Source: Enoplosus armatus
Taxonomy: Eukaryota; Chordata; Actinopteri; Centrarchiformes; Enoplosidae
Direction of reading: 5' to 3'
DNA: 64,000 nucleotides
Assembly (NCBI RefSeq): GCF_043641665.1
Contig: NC_092182.1
Span: forward strand, 27,403,293-27,467,292
Under the pieces are notes generated by a model. It was given only the letters and a program-made list of their open reading frames with translations. It made no database searches and was not told the DNA's origin. Positions 24,546 through 36,715 of this stretch are shown here, one piece after another. The translations under genes and the position numbers were made by a program. Numbering within the stretch: position 1 is the first letter of the stretch; each line of letters starts with the position of its first letter.

Positions 24546-25632
24546 AGTTTCATCTGGTCTTATCTCTCTTCTCTTTGCAATTTGTTTCACTAACTTTTGT
24601 TGAAATTTATTGATATTACAAATGAACATTCTAATAATAATCATTCTAATAATACAGCCACGAATGCACAAAAACTGTAGTGCAACCGGGCAAAACAACA
24701 AACAACAAAACGTCCCTAAATAGTTCAATTAAGTGCTGAACTAAACTGAAAAGCAAAAGCCAATTAGGATTTGAGGGTGAAATGAATTGTGTTTTAATGA
24801 ACATGCGTTTTATCAGCCTTAATAACAGCATTCCTCTTTCCACCATATTTTTTGTGTTGCTTGTACAATTTATTTATTCATGTTATTTATCCAGAAAAGT
24901 TTGATTTGTTTGAGAGTCTTTTTCATTCTGCTGTCCGGCACGTGTTCAGCCGAACACCGTCAGCCACGGAGCAGCAGCACCTTCATCATCGGAGGCCTTC
25001 TGCTCACTCAGCTGGGACTTTTGTTCCCTGAGTGATGAGTGGAAGGTCCGCCACACTTTGCCTTCCACAACTAACGTGATCAAGAGGTTCAAATCGTGCC
25101 TTTTTTTACATCTTAAGATGAATGTTTAAACAAATCAGGTACGATCGTTTCAGGGACCGAACTTAATACAATATCAGGCTCCTACAGAGATGACTTTACA
25201 TAACAACCATCGATCGAAAAGACAAGACTAATGGACGTAAACAACACAGTCTGACTCCTAACGTTGTTATAAAGTAATAAAAGATATTTCAGGATTGCCC
25301 TTTTTGTCACATCTATTAACAGCTATCTCCTTTATAAACAAACTATACCTTTAAATATGAAATACTGCACGCGTAATATAACGTAATAATGCTCCATATA
25401 TTCAGTACCAAGCGGTCTGATTGTCTGCTGCTGTCATCACTGGTACAGGACAGACGAGAGGAGATCTGCAGGGCAACAGAGAACTAAAGCAGAAAGACTG
25501 AGAGCGAAGGAGAGATGGGGAGGAAGAGGAGGAGAGGAGAGACGAGGACAAAGTGTCAGAATGTGACTTTGTCCTCAGGAGCTCAGAGTGGTTCTGCACC
25601 GCTACTCTGAGCAAATAGTTCAGATTATTATC

Positions 25633-25634
<2 letters not shown>
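24546..25634. other. unique sequence, no gene seen
   Basis: A purine-rich stretch at 25490-25555 gives a Ser/Leu-rich antisense frame that runs into the TG repeat at 25635. It is not called as coding. Confidence 0.4.
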
Positions 25635-25684
<50 letters not shown>

Positions 25685-25698
25685 TCCACACTTCATGA

Positions 25699-25730
<32 letters not shown>

Positions 25731-25833
25731 TATACGTCTGTGAGTTTGTTTTCTGTGTGCGTTCTTGAACTTTGTATGTAGGACGTTTGTGCATCTATTA
25801 TGTGTTATTACTTATTGGCACATTTTCTGTGTG

Positions 25834-25880
<47 letters not shown>
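25635..25880 (+). repeat. microsatellite cluster TG - CA - TG
   Basis: A TG tract of about 23 units (25635-25681), a CA tract of about 14 units (25699-25727) and a TG tract of about 21 units (25838-25880) lie within 250 bp. The first two are inverted relative to each other across a 17-base spacer, so single strands could pair into a long hairpin. Confidence 0.95.
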
Positions 25881-25919
25881 ATGTGTGTCAGGTGCAGACA
25901 CCACAGTCCTAGAAAGGGG

Positions 25920-26400
25920 AATACTAGCTGTCACCCAGAGAGCTCAGTAGCAGCTGCTCTAAATTAGAGCCAAATCAGGTCTTCTAATTGATATTCCCAG
26001 GATCCCTGGTGCTCCCTAATTGGTGTACCTGTGCCCTGATTGGTTACCTGATTATAATTGATTAGTTGGCTCAGCTGGCTCAGGACACAGAGACAATGGA
26101 TAAATTTGCGATCGGTCATCGGGGACGTAGCTATGGAAGCAGGGAAGATGAGGAATCTGTGCTGAGCCGTGCCGGCATTTAAATGGCAGATAATAGCCCT
26201 TCTTAACCCTTTCTTGACCCGGTCTGTTGCTGGGCAGATATGAGCACTTTCAGCATGAATAGCAAAACCCATGGAGCTATGAAGATGACACATTTACACC
26301 AGGCCATGCTGACATTTAAACCAGACAGCCATGATTTACCCTTTCTCAACAATCGCAATATCTAATCAGCATCTATTGTTTAAATTAAGTCTGTGTAACA
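25920..26400. other. candidate conserved non-coding segment
   Basis: Rich in homeodomain-type words (CTAATTGAT, CTAATTGG, TATAATTGATTAG, TCTAATCAGC) and free of recognised repeats and usable frames. This composition is typical of vertebrate developmental enhancers, but conservation cannot be seen from one genome. Confidence 0.25.
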
Positions 26401-26954
26401 TGAAGTAATAGATTTGCATTTTTTTTCTTTTCACTTAAGAAAGTGTATTATATTACATTAATTAGAAAATGTGGAGAAAATGAGGAGACTTTCAAAGAGA
26501 ACGTCTGGTTAACAAACCCCTGAGCTAAAATGTTTATTTAAAACAATTTAAATAGCTGCCTCACAATATCCTTCCTACTTGTACTTGTACACATAACTGC
26601 CATGAGGTCAGTTCACGCGTGTCATGTGTCACTTGAACACACTGAACGGCCACCTGATCATTTCCTGTAAGCTGACCTGGACCAGAGTGTTTGTTAAGTG
26701 AGTTACTGCGAATGAAGCGCAGACCTGCAGTTTGTTAATGACAGTCGATGAAGTGTTCTGAGATACGTGAAGCGGTGACGCCATCATTATATTACAGTAA
26801 CGTTAGTACATAAACGTGATACAGTGAATACGTCGTGCTACTACAGGCTGTAAATACTGCAGATATTTACTGAACTTGGACGTAGAAGATTAGAGTCTCT
26901 GCAGTCTATAGAGAGACGCACATGGAGGACACACATCACTGACCGAGTTTACTT

Positions 26955-27013
26955 CAAGAATCAGAATCAGAAATACTTTATTGATCCCCTGCAGGGAATT
27001 ACACAAGTTACAA
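26955..27013 (+). repeat. dispersed repeat family B, copy 2
   Basis: AAGAATCAGAATCAGAAATA, then CTTTATTGATCCCCTGCAGG and GAATTACAC. Same orientation as the other three copies. The GACA/GATA simple repeat starts about 125 bp downstream. Confidence 0.75.
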
Positions 27014-27137
27014 GTTAATCCATCACAGGACAGGACACGAGAGTTCAGAGACGAGGGAGACGTCTGAGAGGACGACTGTCAAATGGACAAGAAGAGGACA
27101 AGAGAGGAACACGAGAGTGATGATCAGATTGGACCAG

Positions 27138-27253
27138 GGACGGACGGACGGACAGAGAGACAGACAGACAGACACACAGACAGAGAGACAGATACACAGA
27201 CAGAGAGACAGACAGACAGACACACAGACAGAGAGACAGACAGACAGACAGAG

Positions 27254-27288
<35 letters not shown>

Positions 27289-27471
27289 TAGACAGACAGA
27301 CAGAGAGACAGATACACAGACAGACAGACAGACAGAGAGACAGACAGACAGACACACAGACAGAGAGACAGACACACACACAGACAGAGAGACAGACAGA
27401 CAGACACACAGACAGAGAGACAGATACACAGACAGACAGACAGATACACAGACAGACAGACAGACACACAC

Positions 27472-27504
<33 letters not shown>

Positions 27505-27591
27505 GAGACAGACAGATAGACAGACAGATACACAGACAGACAGACAGACAGACACACAGACAGATAGACAGACAGATACACAGACAGACAG
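27138..27591 (+). repeat. GACA/GATA tetranucleotide repeat, about 454 bp
   Basis: Composed almost wholly of GACA units with interspersed GAGA, GATA and CACA steps. It opens with four GGAC units. Because no stop codon fits the repeat, four long frames on both strands (143-209 codons of Thr-Asp-Arg-Gln or Cys-Leu-Ser-Val repeats) appear. They are artefacts of the repeat and are not genes. Confidence 0.97.
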
Positions 27592-27917
27592 TATGTTTCC
27601 AGCTCATTCATGTAAGGACTGGTTACTCTCCTGAGTCTCAGCTGGTTAAACCTCTGATTGTCTGCTGAACTCATGTTTCACTTGTTCTCTTTCATATATC
27701 TTTATGTTTCTGTTGCGAGTCATCATAAATTACCAGTCTGGTAAATGTTACCTGTCATCTTAGACGAACAGTAAATCCTGTGCTGCTGCACTGAGACGTC
27801 AATCAAACTATTTTATGATTGCAAAGTGTCACAAAATCCACAAATCGTCATCGTTTTCCTCTTCTACACTAAAATGCGGACTCAGCGTTTTCGGAATACA
27901 GCACTTTTGCTTATATT

Positions 27918-28020
27918 AGATAGGCACAGCTGTAGACAGACAGGACGACATGCAGCAAAAGGCCACGGCTGGAATCGAACCTGCTGCGATAAGGACTCAT
28001 CTTTAATGGTATGCTGTTAG
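27918..28020 (-). mobile_element. tRNA-derived SINE fragment of a second family, antisense
   Basis: On the minus strand AGGTTCGATTCC (B box at 27971-27981) follows GAGTCCTTATCGCAGC, and the body reads CAGCCGTGGCCTTTTGCTGC then ATGTCGTCC. This matches a teleost SINE family distinct from the one at 24276. The 5' A-box portion is missing or diverged. Confidence 0.6.
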
Positions 28021-28569
28021 AGATCGTGAACAGACGGAATGGACAGAGTGAAAAGGAGAGAAGTGGATTCATGAAGAAGAGAGAAACTTCATTTGGACGA
28101 CAGGAGACACAGTGGATCCTTCACTCTTCTCATATATACACAGTATAGAGACGCACTGACTTCCATGTTACCATCAATCAAGATTTACAAGGTCTTGATC
28201 TCATTTTGATCAAATTCAACATGTTAACCAATCCAATTTCCAAACAAAATTCCTCCTTTGAAGTGGGACTAATTGTGATTCGCAGCATTAATTTAGTGCC
28301 AGGCAACATTTTATCGCAACACCCCCCACCCTTGTCCCTCCCTTCTCTTGCCCCTGTTCTCCCGTCTGTCATGTTTTGTTCTGTCACCCCGTTCTGCTCT
28401 CATTTAGCCAGATGTATGTACAGAACGTATATCTGGCCTGCTATTTTATTAAACAGTCACAGCCCTGATATTAAATTCTACCACTTATTAAGCATGAGCC
28501 TCTGAAGCCGATACTGTTCTTAATGCCGCCTCCCTGGGTAGGTGCAGTACGTCTGACGGTGTAAAGAGA

Positions 28570-28589
28570 GGGGGGGGGGGGGGGGGGGG
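28570..28589 (+). repeat. poly-G run (20 G)
   Basis: Twenty G residues between GAGA-rich flanks. The surrounding 28560-28640 is purine-only for long stretches. Confidence 0.95.
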
Positions 28590-28808
28590 AGGGAGGCACA
28601 GAGGGAGGCTGTCATAGATAGAGAGAGAATAAAAAGAAAACAGTGACACAGAGAGAAAGCATACTGAGACATTTATAGCTGGGTATACTGGGAGTTATTG
28701 AGATGTGTAGTTTTACTGGACAATGTGGAGAGAAATAACAAACTACATACATTGTCTAATAAACCGCATGAAAGATGTTTATGCTGGTGAGGTGGAACAA
28801 ATTCTTTC

Positions 28809-28868
28809 ATGATGAAATGATGAAATGATGAAATGATGAAATGATGAAATGATGAAATGATGAAATGA
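28809..28868 (+). repeat. 8-bp tandem repeat ATGATGAA, about 7.5 units
   Basis: Perfect tandem units of an 8-mer, an unusual period in a window dominated by dinucleotide repeats. Confidence 0.9.
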
Positions 28869-28869
28869 A

Positions 28870-31415
28870 TGGAAACACTAGTTGACTAAACAAAGCTCAT
28901 GATTGGTTGTTGTGTACTGTGTAATATACTGTGTGTGAGCACACGGTGCTGAAGAGCTACCATCCCTTTCCCATGAACCCTTAGTTGTTTTGAAATGGAT
29001 GAATTTTATTGTATAACAGCTCTAAGGCGGCTTTGGAAACGGCAACAACTTTCCCTTCAGTTTGAAACATTTCGGACTTCAGGACCAGATTTACTGGGAA
29101 AATGGCACAAAATTACATTGGTTTTCATTGAATTTGTGTCCACAATCTACAACACAACGTCCTCCATTTGTTCACATTACAGAAACCAGATATTGTGTGA
29201 TAATCAGCCCAGTTGCTTCATGTTTCTCTCTAAGATTTGGTTTGTATGGACCAGTTTGAAGGCCTGTTTCTCTTCCCCACTGCAGCCTCCTCTGTGGCTT
29301 ATTTACATCCTAACCGTGACCTTTGTGAATTTAGTGAATTCTGCATTTCGCTGTGATTGCACCTTGTAAGATGCATGTGACAAATAACAATGATTGTTTG
29401 AATACATAATCAACTTCTATTGTGTCCTCCTGCTGTTTTCTCAATCCTCCCTTGAACATGCGACATAAAGACAGACGCACCTTGAAAACATCCTGGTCCT
29501 GTTTGACAAACACACCACATGTGTCTGTCCCTGAAAAACCCTCAGTTCCATAAACACACTTCTGTCTGTGATTTAAGTTGGTATAACATTGCCTTGTCAG
29601 GAGACTGAGAGGACAAATAGAGAAATCAAGAGGAAAAAATGATGAGAGCAACAAGTGGTCATCGTCTCAGGCTGCTTTGGTGTTTGACGCAGGTTAATGA
29701 ACAAGCGCGTTCCACCTACGTTTGACCCGTTCACATGAGACTGCAGCTGTCACAGGTTGTCGTTATTCACAGCGACTCGAGCCTGACACTGCAGCTCCAT
29801 ACGCTTCACTGCTTAAACCACAGTGCTGCATAGAATCACATAGGCTTAATTACACAAAATAAGCACCACATTTAAAAGTGTCAGTTTCAATTTTCTCTCT
29901 CACAAGATAGAGCTGCAGGACATTATTAAACTTGTTTTTCAGCCAGGAAAAAGGCAGATTGTGTGGTGCCTCTTTGACTGGTGTATGACCCTGACACAGT
30001 ACATGCTTATAAATACTATCTACACACCCTGCTTGTGTTTCCCTGTAGACCTAATCTCTGTTAGAGAACACTGACCAGAACATTTAGATTAACCTTGAAT
30101 GAACTCTTCTCGTCATTAAAAAACAGATTCCACTGCAGGAGTAAGAGGCGCAAAGGTCAGGGCCTTAGTGTCCTTGCATTATTACTGTGGCCATAAAACA
30201 ATCATGAGAGAGCAGTTACAGTCAGAAGAAAAGAGGGAATAGAATTAATTGGGATGAGATTAACGTTAAGTACTTCAAGTTCAAGTTTGGACGAAATAAC
30301 TGCTGAGTGACAAAAAACGTCTACGTCCAGAGACGAAGTCTAGAATACAGACGCCCGAAGACGCTCAGAAGTCGGAATAAGAGGGAAAAGGATGACGGCC
30401 CAATCGAGTGCACTTTTAAAGATCTGTTTCTTTTCAAAAACAAGCTTTTGAGCTGGAATACAATGTGAATCTGCACAATCATCTGCTGTGGTTTGTTAAA
30501 AGAGCTAAACTAAGGAGCTTTAATTTGTTGATCGCTTTGCTTGAGAGAACAAACGCTATTGACCGCTTATCTCAAATAAAGGCTTTTAAAATTACACTGA
30601 TAGGATTTGTGGCAACTCTGAGATTCTTTTCTTTCTTTTTTTCTCTGTTGGTAGATATGCTTTTCTCTTTTTTAGTTTCTTCTCAACAAAGCAATGTCAT
30701 GCAACTTGCAAAATGTGCAGATCCTCCATCTGCAGCGACTGTACAGGCGATCTGATATCAAATATATGGAACTGAAAAGGATGAGTAACTAAGCTTTTGA
30801 CTCGTTGCGTTTCCAAACACCTTTTCATACCTGTTAGTGTTGAACCGCGTGCATGTGAGAGCTGCGGGGGTTTTGTTTGGCTTTGCCGTTGTAATCCGCT
30901 TTGCAGCGTGACGAGATACAAGGGCGAGGAAGCCTCGCAACCTGTGGGACGTACAGTGACTCCAGAAGAGTCTTCAGGTAACAGCTAGTTCATAAAAATG
31001 TTGTTTGGATTCACCCTCTCTCTTTGTCTCCTCTGTCACGCTGTAGGGCTTTCAGTTCGTCATGCCTCTTTCTGTCTTCTACTTTCTCTGCGTCGACCCT
31101 CTTCTGCTTTGTATACTCCTCTATCTCTATCCCCCATTCGTCTCTCAGTGCCTTCCTCCTTCTCTCCGCCCGCCCCCATCCTCATCGCTCCAATTATTTT
31201 CCTTTTTCTTTATCCCATCTGTCCTTTTCTTCCCCCTGTCCTCCCTTAACCTCTCTCTCATCTGTACATTAGGTGTTGTGAGTTTGTGGTTCCTCCCCAC
31301 GGCCACGAGGCTCATTAATAAGGGATGTTCAGAGACGCTCAGCAGGGACTAGACCGACCTGCAGCCACTTAGTGCAGGTTTTAACATGAAACGCACACAT
31401 TCACTGGAGAGGGGG

Positions 31416-31419
<4 letters not shown>
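28870..31419. other. long unique stretch, no gene seen
   Basis: The 124-codon frame at 28995-29369 and the opposing 107-codon frame at 29331-29654 have no recognisable domain. GTGATTGCACCTTGTAAGAT followed by TGTGACAAATAAC near 29351-29388 resembles a 3' tail seen in fish retroelements, but is too short to assign. The segment 31000-31260 is strongly pyrimidine-rich on the plus strand, which keeps three overlapping Ser/Pro/Leu frames open there. Confidence 0.4.

Positions 31420-31457
<38 letters not shown>
31420..31457 (+). repeat. GT dinucleotide microsatellite
   Basis: About 19 GT units. Confidence 0.95.
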
Positions 31458-31458
<1 letters not shown>

Positions 31459-32424
31459 GTCTGGGGCTAAAAGTCTACGTTTCTGAAAAATAGAGCAGAG
31501 TAAGAAAATAGGGTCAGCATACAAAGAGAGTAAGAAGTGCAGATGGTTGGGAGTAACGTGCATGATTCAGACTCCGCTCACAAAATCCAGCCAATGTTGG
31601 TCGGACAAATAAAAACCTCACAGAGTGTGTTCATTTTAAAAAATCTGCTTCTTTACAAGATCCTCACACACTCACAGAGGGGCTGTGGGGGCCAAAAGTT
31701 CACACTCATATTAAGATAACGCTTCGCTGACGGTCTGACCTGGTCAAACAGAAGATGAATAAAGATGGATTTTTAAATTAAAGGGTGTTTGATTAAACTT
31801 AACTCGGCAGTGATGTGTCAAAATTGAGTGCATTTAAGTGCCTGCATGGGCTGAAAAAGCCCTCTGGCACAGTTAAGTAGAAGTAAATAACTGGCTTTAG
31901 TGCTTCTGTGTTGAAGGGGTGGGGGTTGGGCTGGGGGAGTCATAAACCTGGAAGTGAGCTTAACTGAGTCTGGCAGGTAATTAATAATTTGTGTGTATGT
32001 GTGTGTGTGTGAAAATGAATATATGTATAGTTATGATCATCTTCAACTCGTTTATTTACTGTGATGTCTTTGTTTTCTCAAATGGCAGCTATCTCATTCA
32101 AAAACACCCTCCCATCACTTTCTCTGCGGACAGCCCCCCATCTGTCCGTACTCATGAAGAACAACTCAGCAAACAGTGCAGCGCTGAGAACCAACACTTG
32201 TGCCTCATGTCTTCTGCTGATTGTTCAAGACCATCAGGTGTTACATTTATTGGTTTATTGCCAGCTGAGCCCATAAACAAATAAACCCCACCCTCGTTCC
32301 CATTACCACCGAGCCACTGGGCTTCTCACCTCAACATATGGGGGACACAAAGGGGGTGACAGACGAACCAGGGAGGGACTGGATGATTGGTTGGATGGAT
32401 AAAGGGATGTACTGCCACGAACTA

Positions 32425-32560
32425 ACGTTGGTGAGCCTCAGACTTTCCAGGTAGCTCCATCCTCAGGTTATTTTATCCACGACTATTTTGTCTGTGACCA
32501 AATACCTGAGAAACTCACGACAATCCATTGTACTTTGTGTTTAATGCTAATTAGCAATAT
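32425..32560 (-). repeat. dispersed repeat family A, antisense fragment
   Basis: On the minus strand it reads GCATTAAACACAAAGTAC, then CTCAGGTATTTGGTCA, then GAGGATGGAGCTA, then AAAGTCTGAGGCTCACCAA. This collinearly follows the middle of the 2738-3181 copy (GTTAAACACAAGGC, GCAGGTATTTGGTTA, GAAGATGGAGCTAGATGAAA, GTCAGAGGACCACCA). Confidence 0.6.
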
Positions 32561-32569
32561 TGTTGTTTG

Positions 32570-34560
32570 TTTCAGATTGTTTCCTTAACCTCCCTCTTTC
32601 TTTCTCTCAGTCTGTATAAACTTTCCAGCCTCATTATCTTGGTCTTCCCTCCCTCTTCTGTTCTTCTTCTCTGGTTTTGAGCTCCTCTCCCTGTGTCAGC
32701 TGCAGTCTGTATTACGTGTCCCTCCCCCTGCTGCTCTCCTACAGTGCCTGCTTGATCCAGTAAAACATCTGTTTCTGAAAAAGCTGGCGCCGTAAACGGC
32801 CCCCAGCCTCTCGGTCTCTTTACGAGGGCACTCACTCTGAACTAACAGCGGCAGAATAGCACTCTGAGGTGTTGTCCTCCCTCCTATCCTCCCGCCTCCT
32901 CTGTCGCATATTCCTCACACTGAATGGACAGAGAAAAAGTACTCTGAAGGCATTGACATCCTCTCTTCTTGCAAACCTCCCTCCTTCTGCCTTTGATTTT
33001 TTCATTCCTCTGTGGCCTTCGTGCTCCCTGCTTGTCCTCCCATTATTTGTCCCTGTATTTGTGCTACAGGCTCATCTTAATTCCCTGTCCTCCTACTCCA
33101 TCTCTACCTCCTCCCTCCCTCTCCTCCTTTACACTTGTTTATAGTTTTACAGATGCTGTATTTGGACAAGGTCCTGGCTTTAGCACCTCTTGGAAAGAAG
33201 ATGAGCAGCTGTCTCTGGCACAGTGGGTTTCAACATTCAGTCTGGTGCACTTTTCTTTTACCCACTTCTTCATCCCATCATCTATTTGTTGTTATCTCTC
33301 AATCTCTCTGTGACATTCTTTCATCTGATTTATGGCTTTTTTAAACCTTCCTACATTTTCCTTCCTCTTTAATAACACTTTAAGGACATCCTTCAGGGAA
33401 AAATAACACTCCTCGCCTTCTCTTAAGGGAGGTCAGAGGTCAGGGTCAGCAGCTCAAAGGTATTCTCAATGGATGCTTATTGTCACCGCAGATTCAATCA
33501 TGTTCAGCCTGATCTCTCTAATATGTGAAATATCCGACATGCAGCGTGCAGATTTTGCCCACTATAAAAGGACCACATGAAGGAAACTAGGCCGTAGTTT
33601 GATGTTAATGTAGTGCAGTGGGAAGTGATGTGTGTATGCTTTTGTGGAATGTGCAGCTGTCAAGTCCTCAAGGGAAAGTTCTGGCCTGTGTTGTCCATAT
33701 GTCTGGGCTTCATACATAATGCCAGTGCACGTCAGACACTACTGTGACAGAGTTTGTGCTGCTAAGTCAGAGCTAGCTCTCGCTTAGGCAGCGCCCAAGG
33801 CAAGACCATTTCAAAAGGTGATGCACAACCATGCCACTACTGTAACTGCTCACTTACATAAACACAACAGACTTGATTTGGATTAACTGCAGGTAACAGA
33901 GTTTGGAGATTTGTTTAAAGTAAAGAAAATGGACCGCTGCGTGGTCGCACTCTATGAACATGAATCTGTGTGGAACAGCTCATAGAAAAGCACAGAAAGT
34001 CAAACACCCGTTAAATCCTGGTGTGTCGAAGATTCAAATGATTGATGAAGGAATCCGCTGTGCATCAGAAAACTGGAGAATGCAGATGTAGTGAACATAT
34101 TGCTGCTACTGATGGCTGCAGGTATTTAACGGTATACATTCTACAAATATAGAAAGGCCTGTCAGGTTTGTTTTCTTATGTTCAAGGAAACATAATCTAT
34201 GAATAACTGCTGCAATCTGCACACATCACTAAGTTGTTTCCTTCTCTCTCTCTCGGCCGTCATTTACTTTCCTAAACCTTCCTTTACTTCCTAAACTATT
34301 TATATAAGAGATGACCATTGATTGTTCACTTTCAAGCTAATTCAACAGTCCTTTTGTGCCTGAATGTAATGTTCACATTATACATGTCTACAATACATAT
34401 CTGCTTGTCATGTAATTTAGTTTTAAGATGTTCTTTCTTTCTCTAAGCTACTTTTTATCCTCTTTACTTCTCTCTGTATGGAGTTTCCAGTTCTGTATTA
34501 TATTAGCCAACCGTTTTCCATTCTCTATCCTTCTCCTACCCCTCTCTTCCGTCCTCTTTC
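32570..34560. other. pyrimidine-rich and unique sequence, no gene seen
   Basis: 32575-32700, 32870-33130 and 34430-34560 are C/T-rich on the plus strand. The 114-codon frame at 32969-33313 lies in these and is Ser/Leu/Pro-biased. No repeat family is recognised between them. Confidence 0.4.
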
Positions 34561-34859
34561 CCTTTATGTAATTGTTTTTCGCCCTGTGCAGTAAAATCCT
34601 TCTCCTGCCGACAGTATGATATCTTTTCCTTTCCCTGCAGAGGGTTACAAACCTTATCTGCCTTCTCAGAGTTTCCAGATACCGAACAGATGAAAAGCAA
34701 GCAGTGAAAGTAGCAGAATTTAACCACCCAGCATGCAGTCCCTTTGTGACTTCTGCACCAGTCCACTCAACCAGCGAGGTGACACGTCTGCACTTATTAA
34801 ACTAAATGACACAGGAAAATTGCTGGGAGCAAATGCAAACACAACGCATTTGTCCACCT

Positions 34860-35400
34860 AATCACATTATTGTACTTTTGCCTATTGTACATTCAGTTAT
34901 TCAGAGAAGGTCTGTGTGGGTTGTTTTATTTTTCTCTCTTTTTTTGTCTCTGGAGCTCATAAATCAAGATGTAAATTAAAGCATGGGCACTGGGTGTGCC
35001 ATCAGGAAATACCATTGTATTATCTGGCTAGTATTGCTCCATGTAAATGGGAATGAATTAAAAGAACGGATGGCTTGTGGTGCATTACAGGCGGGGCGGT
35101 CTGCTCTCTGAAGATAAAATTATATGCATATTGAAGTGTTAAATTTGGATTAAATTACAATTTTACATTATAGCTATTGTTTAAAGCATGCATATGTGTA
35201 ATGGATAATATGGATTTTTCACTTGTCAAACAGAATGTCCGTATCAAAACTGTAGTGTTTTGCATATCCTGTACCCAGAAAGTGTCCATTGCACATTTAA
35301 ATATTAATAGCAAAAAGATATTACATAGAGGATATCATACACCTGCAGTAACAATGTACCAGAGCATGAAAGTTCATGTTTGGTAATGCATCTATAATAA
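34860..35400. other. candidate conserved non-coding segment
   Basis: AT-rich with words such as AAATTATATGCATATT, GATTAAATTACAATTTTACA and TTAAATATTAATAG, few repeats and no supported frame. The composition fits a regulatory element, but without cross-species alignment this is a guess. Confidence 0.2.
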
Positions 35401-36394
35401 CAGCAACAAAGAAATCCAAACTTGTGAGAAATGCATTTGTTTTGCAACATTTGTGTTCAACTTTTAATGGTTCTGTCGTCTTCGGTTTATGATGCAAGTT
35501 GCGCTGAAAAGCTCCGACTTTTCCAAGAATCTAACATTTCTTCTTCTGTTTGGCAACAAAAACAGACAATAAAGAATGGGATGTGTTTCCCCTGAAAAAT
35601 GAAAAGCCTCTAAATTCCTCTCTTCTTTTGTGGATTTACTACCTGCTTTTACTAAAACTGCAGACAAACATCTGCTCTCTGTCTGGAAGCAAATCAATAG
35701 CCAGTCTATCTGCAATTAGTTACAGCAGCAGTAGTGATATAGCAGGCTTACAGCCTCCCAGACCGTCTACTGCACTGGATGACTTCCACACTTCTACAAT
35801 CTACCCCAGGAGGAATCAGAGGATAAATTGTAAAGACTGGATGGCTCTGATTTTACTTTTGGGAGGAGAGCAAAGAGAAAGAGATGGATAGAGAAAGATT
35901 TAAGACAGAATTATGCCAAGTGGGCAAGGAGAAAAGGCTTTCTGTCCTTTTTCTTCTGGGACTGTTGAAACCAAGTGAAGTAGATTTTTTTTGTCAACCC
36001 ATAAACACACAGTGAGAAGAAATTATATTTTCCACACAATGCAACACAGCACAGTGTAAACTGTATACAAACAGCATCATGAGGAGAAGGTGGAAGGAGT
36101 GTATTCTATATAAGGTGTGAGTGTGCAGGTAAGTGTAGATTCAGTGTTTATGGTACAGTTAATATCCTCTGTGGAGGAGGGAAACATGATGCTCTCAGCT
36201 GCTGCGGTCTGTTGAAGGCTCTTGTGGTCTGAGGTGTTACTATTTTGTATCAGACAGCGATGCAGCTGCTCAGGAAACTCTCTGTAGTCCCTGCTATTGT
36301 TTTCACCTCGTGAGTCAGTCTGTCTCTATAGCCTCAGTCGTACAAGATGCAGTCACGAAACTGCATACTGAAAGTGTGAAGTTGAGATCAAGAT
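35401..36394. other. unique sequence, no gene seen
   Basis: A 113-codon plus-strand frame (35550-35891) and an 83-codon opposing frame (35464-35715) overlap. Neither shows a domain. The stretch after 36000 is unremarkable up to the LINE remnant. Confidence 0.4.
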
Positions 36395-36439
36395 GAAGTT
36401 CAAAGATGGATGTGGTCCAAGTAAGGGTGTCGCTAGTTA

Positions 36440-36715
36440 TGTTTCTTAATGTGGAGGACTTGCTCTCACAGGATGCCATTTTTGTCCAGGTGCTTCCGAG
36501 CCAGGTGAAGGGCAACTGCTATGGTGTCATCTGTAAAACAGTTGGGGCAATAAACAATCAATGGGGGTCCAGTGAGGTGGGAAATGTGGTCTTAAAGTGA
36601 CTCATGACTGGACCCAAGAGGCAGTAAGACAGTTGTCTTTTTTGGCCCTGGGAGGATGGTGGTGGTCTTGAACCATGCAGGGACAACTGCCTTACTTACT
36701 TGTTAAAGATGTCCG
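36440..36715 (-). pseudogene. decayed CR1/L2-like LINE reverse transcriptase fragment, antisense
   Basis: Translating the minus strand in shifting frames recovers reverse transcriptase blocks in the correct order. These are DIFN (about 36705), AVVPAWFKTTTI with a PKKTTV follow-up (36693 downwards), VMSHFKTTFPTSLDPH (36605-36561) and DDTIAVALHLARKHLDKNG (from 36531). They correspond to the fingers-to-palm start of ORF2 proteins of the CR1/L2/Rex group of non-LTR retrotransposons. About 20 residues between the second and third blocks are deleted, stops interrupt the frames, and the catalytic palm is absent. It is dead. The family within the group is not resolved. Confidence 0.7.

Noticed and set aside
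27023..27674. Long open frames of 143-209 codons on both strands
   Set aside because: They are translations of the GACA/GATA simple repeat, which lacks stop codons in several frames. The peptides are pure low-complexity repeats.
28809..28868. CRISPR-like array
   Set aside because: Short direct tandem units without spacers in a eukaryotic context. No CRISPR features are present anywhere in the window.
28995..29369. 124-codon plus-strand frame
   Set aside because: No recognisable domain, signal or splice context. Composition resembles random AT-rich translation.
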